A stretch of 64,000 nucleotides of DNA from JAPUDQ01 sp964573015 (lineage in GTDB: Bacteria; Patescibacteriota; Saccharimonadia; Saccharimonadales; Saccharimonadaceae). The notes under the pieces are model-generated. The model was not told the origin of the DNA and searched no databases. It saw nothing but the letters and a program-made list of their open reading frames with translations. Position numbers and translations under genes: made by a program. The stretch spans positions 359,493-423,492 of the forward strand of contig CAZNHZ010000001.1 of the NCBI GenBank assembly GCA_964573015.1, given 5' to 3'. This document shows positions 42,454 through 51,038 of the stretch, in pieces (the first letter of the stretch is position 1; each line of letters starts with the position of its first letter).

Positions 42454-42909
42454 TTATTGTAGCTTGGCTTTGACTAGTTTGGCAATCAGCGCGCCGTCGC
42501 CTGCCGAACCGGCCTGTGTCTTGACCGCACCGATAATCTTGCCCATATCCTGCATACCCTGCGGCTGCATCGTCTCGATCGTCGTATCAATCAGCTCGCT
42601 GAGCTCTGATTCGGTTAATTGTTTGGGCAGGTATTTACCTAGGATTTCTTTCTCACGGCGTTCTTTGGCCGCGCTCTCGGCATTGCCGCCGCGCTCAAAC
42701 AGCTCAGCCGCCTCATCACGCTTTTTACATTCACGAGCAATCAATTGCTCGATTGACTGGTCATCAAGACCAAGCTCACGAATCTTTTTGGCGACTTCTT
42801 CATTGAGAATCGTCGCTTTGAGACCTTGCAGTGTCTGCGTCGTAAGTGTATCACGAGCAAGCATCGCCGCTTTGAGATCGGCGTTGATTTTGGCTTTGAG
42901 TTCGCTCAC
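42454..42909 (-). CDS. GatB/YqeY domain protein
   Basis: 151 residues: LKAKINADLKAAMLARDTLT, EEVAKKIRELGLDDQSIEQLIARECKKRDEA region, EREKEILGKYLPKQLTESEL-like segment, QAGSAGDGALIAKLVK. A YqeY protein, homologous to the tail of GatB, often next to rpsU as here (11 nt). Its exact role is unclear; possibly linked to tRNA-dependent amidation. Confidence 0.94.
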   Translation of the reverse strand: MSELKAKINADLKAAMLARDTLTTQTLQGLKATILNEEVAKKIRELGLDDQSIEQLIARECKKRDEAAELFERGGNAESAAKERREKEILGKYLPKQLTESELSELIDTTIETMQPQGMQDMGKIIGAVKTQAGSAGDGALIAKLVKAKLQ

Positions 42910-42920
42910 TAGTGAAAATC

Positions 42921-43136
42921 CTAGCGCGTACCGAGACGCATTTTCATCATCTTGTCACTCTTGCGGGCGCGGCGAATGATGGCTTTTTTGCGGCGTTCGA
43001 CTTTGCTGATCGGTTTTTCAAATCGCTGGGTACTTTTGACAGTGCTGAGCACACCGCTCTGCAATACTTTGCGGTTAAATCGGCGAATGAGGTTCTCGTT
43101 TGCCTCTTTGTCGTCTTTGCGTGTAACTTGAATCAT
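42921..43136 (-). CDS. rpsU: 30S ribosomal protein S21
   Basis: 71 residues: MIQVTRKDDKEANENLIRRF, VLSTVKSTQRFEKPISKVER, KKAIIRRARKSDKMMKMRLG. Typical basic bS21. Minus-strand TACAAT ends about 9 nt before the ATG, with no clear ribosome-binding site. Heads the rpsU-yqeY pair. Confidence 0.93.
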   Translation of the reverse strand: MIQVTRKDDKEANENLIRRFNRKVLQSGVLSTVKSTQRFEKPISKVERRKKAIIRRARKSDKMMKMRLGTR

Positions 43137-43187
43137 ACTCGAGGTATTGTAACAAAATTACTCTGGTAGCGCAACACTCTCATCATC

Positions 43188-43784
43188 TCATTGATCCTGA
43201 CTCGGAAAATACATCTGCTTGACATACTCCCAGGTATTCGGTTCGAGCAGCAGATCGCTACCACCCATGATATCTCCGCGTAACCCTGCCATAAATTTCT
43301 GGAGGACATAGTATGACTCGGCAAATGCTCGGGCGCGATCATCGTCACGACGATTGATCTCATCGAAATCCGGCCGGTACGGCAGCCGCACCTTGTCGCC
43401 CTGCCCATAGAGCGGATGACGAACATACGGTACCTCCTCGGCAGAAACAAGTATGTGAGGCGTCGTATAGGACACGAGATGTGTTACCGTCGCAAGCAAA
43501 ATAGGCTGTATCGGCTCTCCCGCTGCACGGTCACGATCAGCACTCTCTATAATTATTTTGAGAATGGCACCCTTAAATATCTCAGGATATCGATGAACAC
43601 CATACAAACCTACCTGGACATTCGGATGCAAAGCTCGGTACGCTCCGTTGAGCTCGTCGTATTCACGCAGGACATTTCTGGCGGTCTCTAGCATCTCCTC
43701 GTCACGTACGACGATAGCTGATCGCATCTCTTCACTCAAATACTCCCCAACTTCCCCACCTGCAAACGACTCGGGATGTGGCAT
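43188..43784 (-). CDS. Hypothetical protein
   Basis: 198 residues, soluble, acidic (EYLSEEMRSAIVVRDEEMLE, RRDDDRARAFAESYYVLQKF). No family recognised. TATACT on the minus strand ends 6 nt before the ATG, supporting a real leaderless gene. Codon use resembles the neighbouring hypothetical gene at 43869-44210. Confidence 0.7.
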   Translation of the reverse strand: MPHPESFAGGEVGEYLSEEMRSAIVVRDEEMLETARNVLREYDELNGAYRALHPNVQVGLYGVHRYPEIFKGAILKIIIESADRDRAAGEPIQPILLATVTHLVSYTTPHILVSAEEVPYVRHPLYGQGDKVRLPYRPDFDEINRRDDDRARAFAESYYVLQKFMAGLRGDIMGGSDLLLEPNTWEYVKQMYFPSQDQ

Positions 43785-43868
43785 GCCTACAGTATACTCT
43801 CGCCTCCACTCCTCAGCAAACTATGGTCTTGCAAGGAACTTCCTAGCAAAGAAATGTCAAACCCACTC

Positions 43869-44210
43869 CTAACAAAGGAGTGAGCTCGACCTTGCTCCAT
43901 CGCGACGATACCCAACCTCATCGGCGACGATCTTGAGCCAAACTCTCGAAGTAGTAATCGGATTACGGTCGTCCACCTCATAGTTGACCGGTACACCGTC
44001 GACCGTAATGGGGTACTTATAACCCTCAAACAACCATGACGGAGTTAGCGTGAGCTCATCCCGGCAAGAGTTCACAACCGCAAAGAGATTGTCGATGCCG
44101 ATCTGCGAGCCAGCCTGGTTGATGGTGATGATGTGGTCACGCACTCTTCCCAGCAGCTCAGGCGGGATAGTGCATACAACGCGGTGCTTCCTGTGGGTCA
44201 TTGCGACCAC
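43869..44210 (-). CDS. Hypothetical protein
   Basis: 113 residues (MVAMTHRKHRVVCTIPPELL ...). Residues ~12-60 resemble a short helix-rich replication or partition-type domain, but I cannot name it. GAGAGGTGG lies upstream of the start; a second ATG three codons on is equally possible. A small hairpin (CACTCCT/AGGAGTG, about 43861-43882) overlaps its 3' end. Confidence 0.6.
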   Translation of the reverse strand: MVAMTHRKHRVVCTIPPELLGRVRDHIITINQAGSQIGIDNLFAVVNSCRDELTLTPSWLFEGYKYPITVDGVPVNYEVDDRNPITTSRVWLKIVADEVGYRRDGARSSSLLC

Positions 44211-44289
44211 CTCTCATCTAGGAGTTGAGTAATTAATACGCTATATCATAAAACTATAATAATTACTAGATGCCGCCGCCTGCTTATAA

Positions 44290-46095
44290 TTAGCTAACTG
44301 ACTCCATCCTGAGTAGCCTACCCTCGACCGTACGACGACCTTGCCATTCATTGACTGTCAGCTCCAGCCAGATACTGATGTGTTCACCGATATCAGCGGT
44401 AAACTCGTCGGCTTTGTTAAACGCGATGACTTGAAATGTTTTGTCATGTGTATCGGCCAGCGTGTATTTGACGTGTTGAGACTGATCGCCCATCGTTCGC
44501 CGACCGATAACTTCGACCGGTGAAACCTTGAACACTGGGCTAGGATTGCCATTACCATACGGCTCGAGTCGAGCGATATCGCTCACGAGCTGTTCTGACA
44601 AACTCTCAAATCCTTCGAGGGTGATGTCGGCGTTTGGCAGGAGATACCGCAGCTGATCACCGAGCTGCAGCGTCTGATAATACTTATTTATCGCCTGACG
44701 CCACGACGCAATATTTTCCGTCCGGAGGGTCACGCCAGCCGCAAGCTTGTGACCGCCGCCTTTTATTAGGTGATTATCTGTCGCCCGAATCCCCTCAACC
44801 GCCGAAAAATCACCAAAGCTCCGTGCCGAACCCTTGCTCGTCCCGTCCTCAAGCTCCTGCAGTACAAAGGCTGGTTTACGGTATCGCTCGAGCAATTTGG
44901 CAGCTACAATCCCGATGATGCCATGGCTCCATGACGGATCGCTCACCACCAGCACGGCATCATCCGCCATCCCATCGGCGATCTCGATCGCTGCCTGGTA
45001 TATCCTCGCCTGTTCGGCTCGTCGCTGCAGATTCATCGCCTCCAGTTGCTCGGCAATTCGGAGCGCCTCACTCGGATCGGTCGTACGCAGCAGATCGAGG
45101 CTGAGCTGCGCCGTCTCCAATCGTCCGGCAGCATTCATACGCGGCCCGAGACCAAATCCAAGTGACCTGGCACTGAGGTCAGACGGCTTGATCCGACTGA
45201 CCGCCATAAGTGCCCGCAGCCCAGGGCGGCGAGTCTTGCGCAGCACCTCCAGCCCCCAGCGAACATTCGCCCGGTTCTCGTCCTGTAGTGTCACGACATC
45301 ACATACTGTCCCAAGCGCTACCAGATCAAGCAGCCATTTCTCCTGACCTTCATCGAGGCCGCCGAGCTTCGCTTGCAGTGCTTGCACGAGCTTGAACGCT
45401 ACGCCGACACCAGCGAGATCGAGAAAAGGATAGATAGAGGAAGCTCGGCTGCTATCGGTAATAGACGCGGCCGTAGAGGCATTAGCGACGGAGTCTGTTC
45501 GACTGTTGAGTTTACTCATAGGAGATACAGGCTCTGTCGCTGATGCCTCCCCAACCAGCACAAAATTTCTATACCGCTCAGGATACTGCGCGAGCAGACG
45601 CTTAGGATTTATCACCGCTACTGCATCTGGCATCGTCTCAGCGACACTATGATGATCAGTCACGATCACATCGACACCGAGCTCCCGCGCTCGCGCAATC
45701 TCATCAAAACTTAAACTACCGCAATCCACCGTCACAATTAACTGCGCACCTTGCTCTGCAAGTGTTTCAATTGCTTTTTTGCTGAGCCCATAACCCTCAA
45801 CAAACCGATTCGGGATAAACGCATCAGCCTCAATACCAAATGCCGCAAAAGCATCCAGCAGAAGTGCGGTCGCCGTCAGGCCATCGATATCATAGTCGCC
45901 ATAAATCACCACTCGTTCGCGCTTTTTATGAGCCTGAACCAGCCGCTTAACCGCCTTGTCCATATCTGGCAGCAAAAACGGATCATGCCGAGACGCATCG
46001 TAGCGCGGGTCCAAAAACGCCTGACGGGCCTCGCGGCTGCCGTAGCCACGGGCAATCAAAATCTCACGAATGATGTGTTCGTGAGATGAAGTCAT
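44290..46095 (-). CDS. recJ: Single-stranded-DNA-specific exonuclease RecJ
   Basis: 601 residues. DHH-superfamily motifs: VIYGDYDIDGLTATALLL (67-72 DYDIDG), VTVDCGS, VTDHHSVAETMPDA (147-149), then GLGPRMNAAGRLETA and DHHA1 domain GGHKLAAGVTL, plus the OB fold. It works 5' to 3' in repair and recombination. Oddity: residues ~181-221 are a Ser/Ala/Thr-rich insertion between the DHH core and the next helix, low in complexity and not usual in RecJ. The ATG at 46095 is just after the winged-helix gene. Confidence 0.94.
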   Translation of the reverse strand: MTSSHEHIIREILIARGYGSREARQAFLDPRYDASRHDPFLLPDMDKAVKRLVQAHKKRERVVIYGDYDIDGLTATALLLDAFAAFGIEADAFIPNRFVEGYGLSKKAIETLAEQGAQLIVTVDCGSLSFDEIARARELGVDVIVTDHHSVAETMPDAVAVINPKRLLAQYPERYRNFVLVGEASATEPVSPMSKLNSRTDSVANASTAASITDSSRASSIYPFLDLAGVGVAFKLVQALQAKLGGLDEGQEKWLLDLVALGTVCDVVTLQDENRANVRWGLEVLRKTRRPGLRALMAVSRIKPSDLSARSLGFGLGPRMNAAGRLETAQLSLDLLRTTDPSEALRIAEQLEAMNLQRRAEQARIYQAAIEIADGMADDAVLVVSDPSWSHGIIGIVAAKLLERYRKPAFVLQELEDGTSKGSARSFGDFSAVEGIRATDNHLIKGGGHKLAAGVTLRTENIASWRQAINKYYQTLQLGDQLRYLLPNADITLEGFESLSEQLVSDIARLEPYGNGNPSPVFKVSPVEVIGRRTMGDQSQHVKYTLADTHDKTFQVIAFNKADEFTADIGEHISIWLELTVNEWQGRRTVEGRLLRMESVS

Positions 46096-46098
46096 AGT

Positions 46099-46392
46099 CT
46101 ACTCTTGTGAGCGTTTTTTGTTATTGTGATGCTGCTGTGATTTGATAACTACGCTCTGCAACTCTTTGAAAATCACGAAGTGCTTGTTGGTGCTGTAAAT
46201 CTTGGTATTGCCTTGTTTTTCCGACGTCAAAAAACCGACTTTTTCGAGCTTTTTGAGTTCGCGCTGAATATTGCCCGGATCTTCTTTGATTAGTTTAGCC
46301 AGTCCTCGTACATGGGTACGAAAATCAGGGTATTTCGCATAAACTACTATGATTTTGCGGCGGACGCGAGACGTGATAAAAACATCGAGCAT
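46099..46392 (-). CDS. Winged helix-turn-helix regulator
   Basis: 97 residues: RVRRKIIVVYAKYPDFRTHV, VRGLAKLIKEDPGNIQRELKKLEKVGFL, EKQGNTKIYSTNKHF. This is the ArsR/MarR-like wing fold, with a basic tail (HHNNKKRSQE). No sensor domain or Cys site. AGAGGTCAACCT precedes the ATG. It sits 3 nt upstream of recJ, so probably cotranscribed. Confidence 0.82.
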   Translation of the reverse strand: MLDVFITSRVRRKIIVVYAKYPDFRTHVRGLAKLIKEDPGNIQRELKKLEKVGFLTSEKQGNTKIYSTNKHFVIFKELQSVVIKSQQHHNNKKRSQE

Positions 46393-46466
46393 ATAGGTTG
46401 ACCTCTTAGATTTAATATTTGTCTGTTGCTAATTATTCTACATTTAATCGCGGCAAGATTCAAGCC

Positions 46467-47120
46467 TTATCGCCACGTCAGAATCGCATTGTTGATAATA
46501 TCGATGGTTTCCTCATGTGTCGGTATGTGATTGTCCTCATAATAATGATCGATGCCCATAAAATTGTCGGTAACGCCCAACACGTGCAGCTCATCGCCCA
46601 ATATGTGCATCCGATCAACCGCATCGACTGATGCAATCGGCGTTACCACCAACAAACGTTTGATCCGGATCGGTTTCATATAGTCTGCCACCGCGTCCAA
46701 GCTGGCGCCACTCGGCAAACCATCGGCTACCACGATAACATTGTGACCATACAGCATCTGCTCGTTGACGATACCGCCCGAGCTAAGCAAGCGATTTATT
46801 TTTGAAACGACGGTGCGTTTTTGGTCTTCCAGATAACCATGAAATTCCATAGAGTACGCTTCTATCTCACCGACCGAAAACATACCGTTGTAGGTAAATC
46901 GTCCGCTATGATTGACCGTGCCAAATTGCGCCTGTTCGCCCGGCACCTCGATCTCTTCTATAAGCATCATCGTCAACACCGCATGCAAACTAGCCGCGAT
47001 CTGCTGACCGACTAACACCGCTCCATCGCTCAGACATAGGACCACACAATCTTCATAGCGATAATGCATCAGCTCTATCGCCAATCGATATCCAGCTTCG
47101 GCCCGTGATTGAAAATACAT
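46467..47120 (-). CDS. Phosphoribosyltransferase-like protein
   Basis: 217 residues from the ATG at 47120 (MYFQSRAEAGYRLAIELMHY); TATAAT on the minus strand (47127-47132) ends 6 nt before it. Layout of the type I PRTase fold: VVLCLSDGAVLVGQQIAASL, EEIEVPGEQAQFGTVNHSG, and the PRPP loop region as VIVVADGLPSGASLDAVADY, where the usual VDDGIATG(A/S)T acidic pair is VADGLPSGAS. One of the two loop acids is thus missing; substrate unknown and activity uncertain. Divergent from priA. Confidence 0.72.
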   Translation of the reverse strand: MYFQSRAEAGYRLAIELMHYRYEDCVVLCLSDGAVLVGQQIAASLHAVLTMMLIEEIEVPGEQAQFGTVNHSGRFTYNGMFSVGEIEAYSMEFHGYLEDQKRTVVSKINRLLSSGGIVNEQMLYGHNVIVVADGLPSGASLDAVADYMKPIRIKRLLVVTPIASVDAVDRMHILGDELHVLGVTDNFMGIDHYYEDNHIPTHEETIDIINNAILTWR

Positions 47121-47204
47121 ATGTCTATTATATGTCATCAGCTGTTTTACATCGATCAATTGCCAATAATTTTTTAGGCAACATTTCATATATATAATAG
47201 AGGT

Positions 47205-49145
47205 ATGAATTATTACGAGGTGATTCCGCTCAAGATCGTGCACGCTCAGTCGGGTGTGCTGACGTATGAGTCTGCCGAAAGCTATGCTCCGGGCGCTATT
47301 GTTAGTGTGCCGGTCGGCAAAAGCTCCGTTATTGGCATTGTCACAAGCGTTGTGAGTAAACCGACTTTTGCTTGCAAGCAGATAATCGCACAACATGAAG
47401 CACAAGCATTACCAGCCTCGCTGCTTATGCTCGGTAATTGGTTAAGCCGATATTATGCCTCTCATCACGTGTCGGTCTGGCAAACTATGCTGCCGCGCGG
47501 CCTCGGCAAAGTCCGCCGCAAAAAGCTTGAAAACACTCCTCACCTCACTCGCAGTCGAACAAATATTGTGCTCAATCCTCAACAAGCACAAGCAGTTTCA
47601 ACCATAACCGCAACGCAACATGGAACAACCTTGCTGCATGGTATCACCGGCTCGGGCAAGACCGCTGTCTATATCGAAGTCGCCAAACAAACCGTCGCCA
47701 ACGGTCGATCAGTTATCATTCTGGTGCCGGAAATCGCGCTGACATCACAACTCATTGCCGAATTTACTCCCCATTTCCCCGATCTCAAAGTCACCCACTC
47801 GACGATGACAGAATCAGCTCGCCATCAGGTCTGGCAATCGCTACTAAGCGCCACAACGCCGCAAGTTGTGATCGGACCGCGCTCAGCGCTGTTTAGCCCG
47901 GTACCCGAACTCGGCCTGATCGTCATCGATGAGTGTCACGAACCGTCATTTAAGCAGGAACAATCGCCTCGTTACTCGGCCCTACGCGCCGCGGCTATGC
48001 TGGCTCGCTTTGCCGATGCCCGTCTGATACTCGGCAGCGCCACTCCAAATGTCAGCGACTATTATCTGGCTCAGCAATCCAGCGGATCGATTATCCGTCT
48101 CGATCAACCGGCCCGCAAAAACGTCATCGCACCGACAGTGACTCTGGTCGATATGACCAAAAAACTCCACTTTACCCGATCGTCGTTGTTTTCAAATGAC
48201 ATGATAAGCGAAATGCAGCGCACAATTGATGCTGGTCATCAGGTGCTGCTATTTCATAATCGTCGCGGCACAGCACCGACTACACTATGTGAAAACTGTG
48301 GTTGGAACGCCCTCTGTCAACGCTGTTTTGTACCGCTGACACTTCATAGTGATCAGTTTCATTTACGCTGTCATATATGTAACGCGACCGAGCGTGTACC
48401 AACATCATGTTCAGAATGTGGCGAAGCAAATATTATCCATAAAGGCATCGGTACGAAGCTAATCTTTGAGGCTGCGACAAAACTCTTTCCCCGCGCCCGC
48501 ATTGAGCGATTTGATGCTGATAGCGACAGTGATGCTACGCTCGAAAAACAATACCAAGCACTTTATGACGGCGATATCGATATTATCGTCGGTACACAAG
48601 TTGTCGCCAAAGGACTCGATCTACCCAAACTTCGCATGGTTGGTGTCGTCCAAGCCGATGCCGGACTGGCGCTCCCTGATTACATCGCAAGTGAACGTAC
48701 CTTCCAACTCCTTGCTCAAGTCACGGGTCGTGTCGGCCGTAATGAACACCCGAGCAGCGTCGTCGTGCAGAGCTACCAGCCAACTCATCCGGCTGTTCAG
48801 TTTGGTATCACCAGTAATTACACAGACTTTTACGACATGACGATTTCGGAGCGTCAGCGAGCTAAGTTCCCGCCTTTTACGCATTTACTCAAACTCATTT
48901 GCATATACAAAACCGAAGATGCCGCCATCCGAAACGCTCAAGCTTTTGGGCGTGAGCTGCGACGCTCATCACCTGCCCGCGTCGAGATACTCGGACCAAC
49001 CCCGGCCTTTTACGAACGCGTGCGTGATACCTATCGTTGGCAGATCGTTGTCAAAAGCCCCGTCCGTGCTGACTTAGTTGAGCTCATACAAAATCTGCCT
49101 AGCCAACACTGGCAGTACGAGCTAGATCCAGTAAGCCTATTGTAA
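47205..49145 (+). CDS. priA: Primosomal protein N' (PriA helicase)
   Basis: 646 residues. N-terminal 3'-DNA-binding domain, Walker A LLHGITGSGKTAVYIEVAK, DEAH-type DECHEPSFKQEQSPRY, LGSATPN, a zinc-binding insertion with cysteines CENCGWNALCQRC, CHIC and CSECGE, and helicase motifs VGTQVVAKGLDLP and QVTGRVGRNE. It restarts stalled forks. TATAAT (47193-47198) ends 6 nt before the ATG, so leaderless. Confidence 0.96.
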   Translation: MNYYEVIPLKIVHAQSGVLTYESAESYAPGAIVSVPVGKSSVIGIVTSVVSKPTFACKQIIAQHEAQALPASLLMLGNWLSRYYASHHVSVWQTMLPRGLGKVRRKKLENTPHLTRSRTNIVLNPQQAQAVSTITATQHGTTLLHGITGSGKTAVYIEVAKQTVANGRSVIILVPEIALTSQLIAEFTPHFPDLKVTHSTMTESARHQVWQSLLSATTPQVVIGPRSALFSPVPELGLIVIDECHEPSFKQEQSPRYSALRAAAMLARFADARLILGSATPNVSDYYLAQQSSGSIIRLDQPARKNVIAPTVTLVDMTKKLHFTRSSLFSNDMISEMQRTIDAGHQVLLFHNRRGTAPTTLCENCGWNALCQRCFVPLTLHSDQFHLRCHICNATERVPTSCSECGEANIIHKGIGTKLIFEAATKLFPRARIERFDADSDSDATLEKQYQALYDGDIDIIVGTQVVAKGLDLPKLRMVGVVQADAGLALPDYIASERTFQLLAQVTGRVGRNEHPSSVVVQSYQPTHPAVQFGITSNYTDFYDMTISERQRAKFPPFTHLLKLICIYKTEDAAIRNAQAFGRELRRSSPARVEILGPTPAFYERVRDTYRWQIVVKSPVRADLVELIQNLPSQHWQYELDPVSLL

Positions 49146-49150
49146 ATATT

Positions 49151-49183
49151 AAAAAACTGCCAGCAAAACACTGGCAATTTTTT
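49151..49183. terminator. Bidirectional terminator after priA
   Basis: AAAAACTGCCAG and CTGGCAATTTTTT form a GCCAG/CTGGC stem with A and T tracts at the two sides; serves priA and the convergent gene at 49197. Confidence 0.85.
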
Positions 49184-49196
49184 GTATGATGGAATG

Positions 49197-49637
49197 TTAG
49201 GCTGTTTTAGTTTCTTCAGGCGCTGGTTGTTCTTCATCGATTATCACACCATCAAGACGTGCTTCAGCAACAGCAGCGTCGTGAAACGCAGCACGATTTT
49301 TGCTAACTACATCAGGAATGTAGTCAACAAGATGTCGGTTGAGTTCACCTTTCGCTGCATACGCCCTAAAGGCTTCATCGGCTAACTTTCGTGAGATTGT
49401 CTCGTGTGCCTCAGCTTGCGCTTCTTCAGCACGTTTTGTCTCATAAAAATCATAGCTCAATGTTGTTCTAACCATGTTGGATGCTCTATCGTGTGACAAA
49501 TCAGTCGCTTTTTTATCGGCCTCTGTAGCCTCTTTGTGCAACTCTTTGTATTTTCTGTAATGATCTTCGCTGCTTTCAATAGCTTCTCTTGGAGTCATAG
49601 ATTCACCTGGATATCTATTTGGTTTGGTTTCGCTCAT
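49197..49637 (-). CDS. Hypothetical helical protein
   Basis: 146 residues, largely charged and helical (EDHYRKYKELHKEATEADKK, ETKRAEEAQAEAHETISRKL), with an acidic end EEQPAPEETKTA. No membrane segment; probably a coiled coil. Not recognised. Confidence 0.7.
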   Translation of the reverse strand: MSETKPNRYPGESMTPREAIESSEDHYRKYKELHKEATEADKKATDLSHDRASNMVRTTLSYDFYETKRAEEAQAEAHETISRKLADEAFRAYAAKGELNRHLVDYIPDVVSKNRAAFHDAAVAEARLDGVIIDEEQPAPEETKTA

Positions 49638-49851
49638 TGTGGTGGTGCCTTTTTGTTTTTATTGAACTTATCTAAGACTATAGCAAAATTGTTATGTTTT
49701 GTCAATAGAGAGATCCATAAGCATATACATTATGTGTTCAATCGGAACATGGCGGCTACTTCCCTTATGCTTTGTATACATGAATCGCCTGTTCTTGTCA
49801 GAAAGAAACAAATCCATACTTTTAACACGATACACATAAAAGATTATTAAG
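49638..49851. other. Non-coding stretch before the structured RNA
   Basis: AT-rich, no coding sequence supported. It holds a possible plus-strand promoter TTAACA (49822-49827), 17-bp spacer, TATTAA (49845-49850) at the edge of the structured element. Confidence 0.4.
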
Positions 49852-50401
49852 ACAACGGAGCACCCGCTGAAAGCGGGCTTTCCTTGTACTTTGTACCAAC
49901 AAAGTACCAAAGTTCTTGGAGCGTCCTCGGTTCTTGGGTGATTCACTGTGTCCACCATGGTCATGACAAGACTCCCGTTGGTCGCCGTTTCATAATATTT
50001 TCTAGTTACTGATGAAACGGTTGTATTGTCATGAGTTATTCCATAGTGAACTCAGCTCACCACACCAGGAACCTGCGGATGCCCCAAACCCCTGGGCTGC
50101 AAGGGTTGCATTAGCTGCAGCCAGCCAACCGCAGGTTATCCGCTCTATAGCGGATATGGGTCTGGGCATCTGCAGGTATCATGGAGTGAAGTCTTGGCTT
50201 AGGAACTGAATAAAGCGCGAGGACATGTATGTTTGTCAGTAACTAGAAATTATTACAAACAGACCGACCAACGGGAGTCCCGCAGCGCCAGTTCCTAAGA
50301 CATAGGCTGAACCCAAGATACCGAAGCCGCCCAGGAGTTTTGCGATACTTTGTCGCTACAAAGTATCAGGGATAGTGAGCCTTCGGCTCACATGCCGTTG
50401 T
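49852..50401 (+). ncRNA. Candidate large structured non-coding RNA, about 550 nt
   Basis: No coding frame is supported. Helices seen: closing stem ACAACGG/CCGTTGT (49852-49858, 50395-50401); CCCGCT/AGCGGG (49863-49877); GTACTTTGT/ACAAAGTAC (49886-49907); CGGT-TCTTGGGT with ACCCAAGA-TACCG (49928-49939, 50311-50323); TCATGACA/TGTCATGA enclosing CCGTTTCAT/ATGAAACGG (49961-50034); ATCCGCT/AGCGGAT (50138-50155); 13 bp at 50072-50084 with 50164-50176; CTTAGGAACTG/CAGTTCCTAAG (50198-50208, 50289-50299) enclosing TGTTTGT/ACAAACA; GATACTTTGT/ACAAAGTATC (50344-50367); GTGAGCC/GGCTCAC. Two 14-nt segments, one in each hairpin loop, are perfectly complementary (49999-50012 with 50236-50249), as are 49971-49984 and 50265-50278. 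A G-U pair at 50077/50171 favours the plus strand. Confidence 0.75.
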
Positions 50402-50465
50402 AGCTAAGATGTCTAAGCTCATGAGATTAAAATATGTCTTCAATCTGTTATACTGTTACTCAGTT

Positions 50466-51038
50466 ATGGCATCACGAAAAGACATCATCACCCTACCCCA
50501 TGCTGATTTACACAAAAAATCAGCTCGCGTGCATGTGATCAGCGACGAAACGCGTCAACTGGTGGAGGATATGGAGGCAGCGGCGCTTGATTGGGAGGAC
50601 AGCCGGCCGCATGAGGTCGCTGTTGCCCTGGCGGCAGTACAAATCGACCGCCTCGAGCGAGTCGTGATCGTACGGGCTGATTTCGACGATAAGCAAAACC
50701 GGGAGTTTGTCGTACTCATCAACCCCGAGATCATCAAAACCGAGGGCAATCCTGTCGTTGAGCCCGAGGGTTGTCTAAGTGTCCGTGATGTCTATGGCAT
50801 GGTGCCCCGCTATCCTAAAGTTCGCGTCAAAGCACTGACGCTGGACGGCAAAGAAGTGAGACTCAAAGCCGAAGGTTTTTTGGCCAGAGTTTTACAGCAC
50901 GAGATCGACCATACAAATGGCCTGACATTTGTTGATCACATCGCAGACGACAAGGAAGCATTTTATATCTTAAATGCCGATGGTGAATTAGAAAAAACCG
51001 AGTATAACGATGTCAAGACGACTGGTATTTTTCGGTAA
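50466..51038 (+). CDS. def: Peptide deformylase
   Basis: 190 residues from the ATG at 50466 (MASRKDIITLPHADLHKK); the extended -10 TGT-TATACT (50449-50454) ends 11 nt before it, excluding an ATG at 50409. Motif 1 VALAAVQID (GxGxAAxQ), motif 2 EGCLSVRD with the metal Cys, motif 3 QHEIDHTNG with both His and the Glu. Removes formyl from new proteins. Motif 1 has Val-Ala-Leu instead of Gly-x-Gly, a divergent but known kind. fmt overlaps its end by 29 nt. Confidence 0.95.
   Translation: MASRKDIITLPHADLHKKSARVHVISDETRQLVEDMEAAALDWEDSRPHEVAVALAAVQIDRLERVVIVRADFDDKQNREFVVLINPEIIKTEGNPVVEPEGCLSVRDVYGMVPRYPKVRVKALTLDGKEVRLKAEGFLARVLQHEIDHTNGLTFVDHIADDKEAFYILNADGELEKTEYNDVKTTGIFR

Noticed and set aside
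49852..50401. tmRNA, RNase P RNA or SRP RNA
   Set aside because: None of their conserved elements was found: no tRNA-like end, no resume ORF, no RNase P core motifs, no SRP GGAAG loop.
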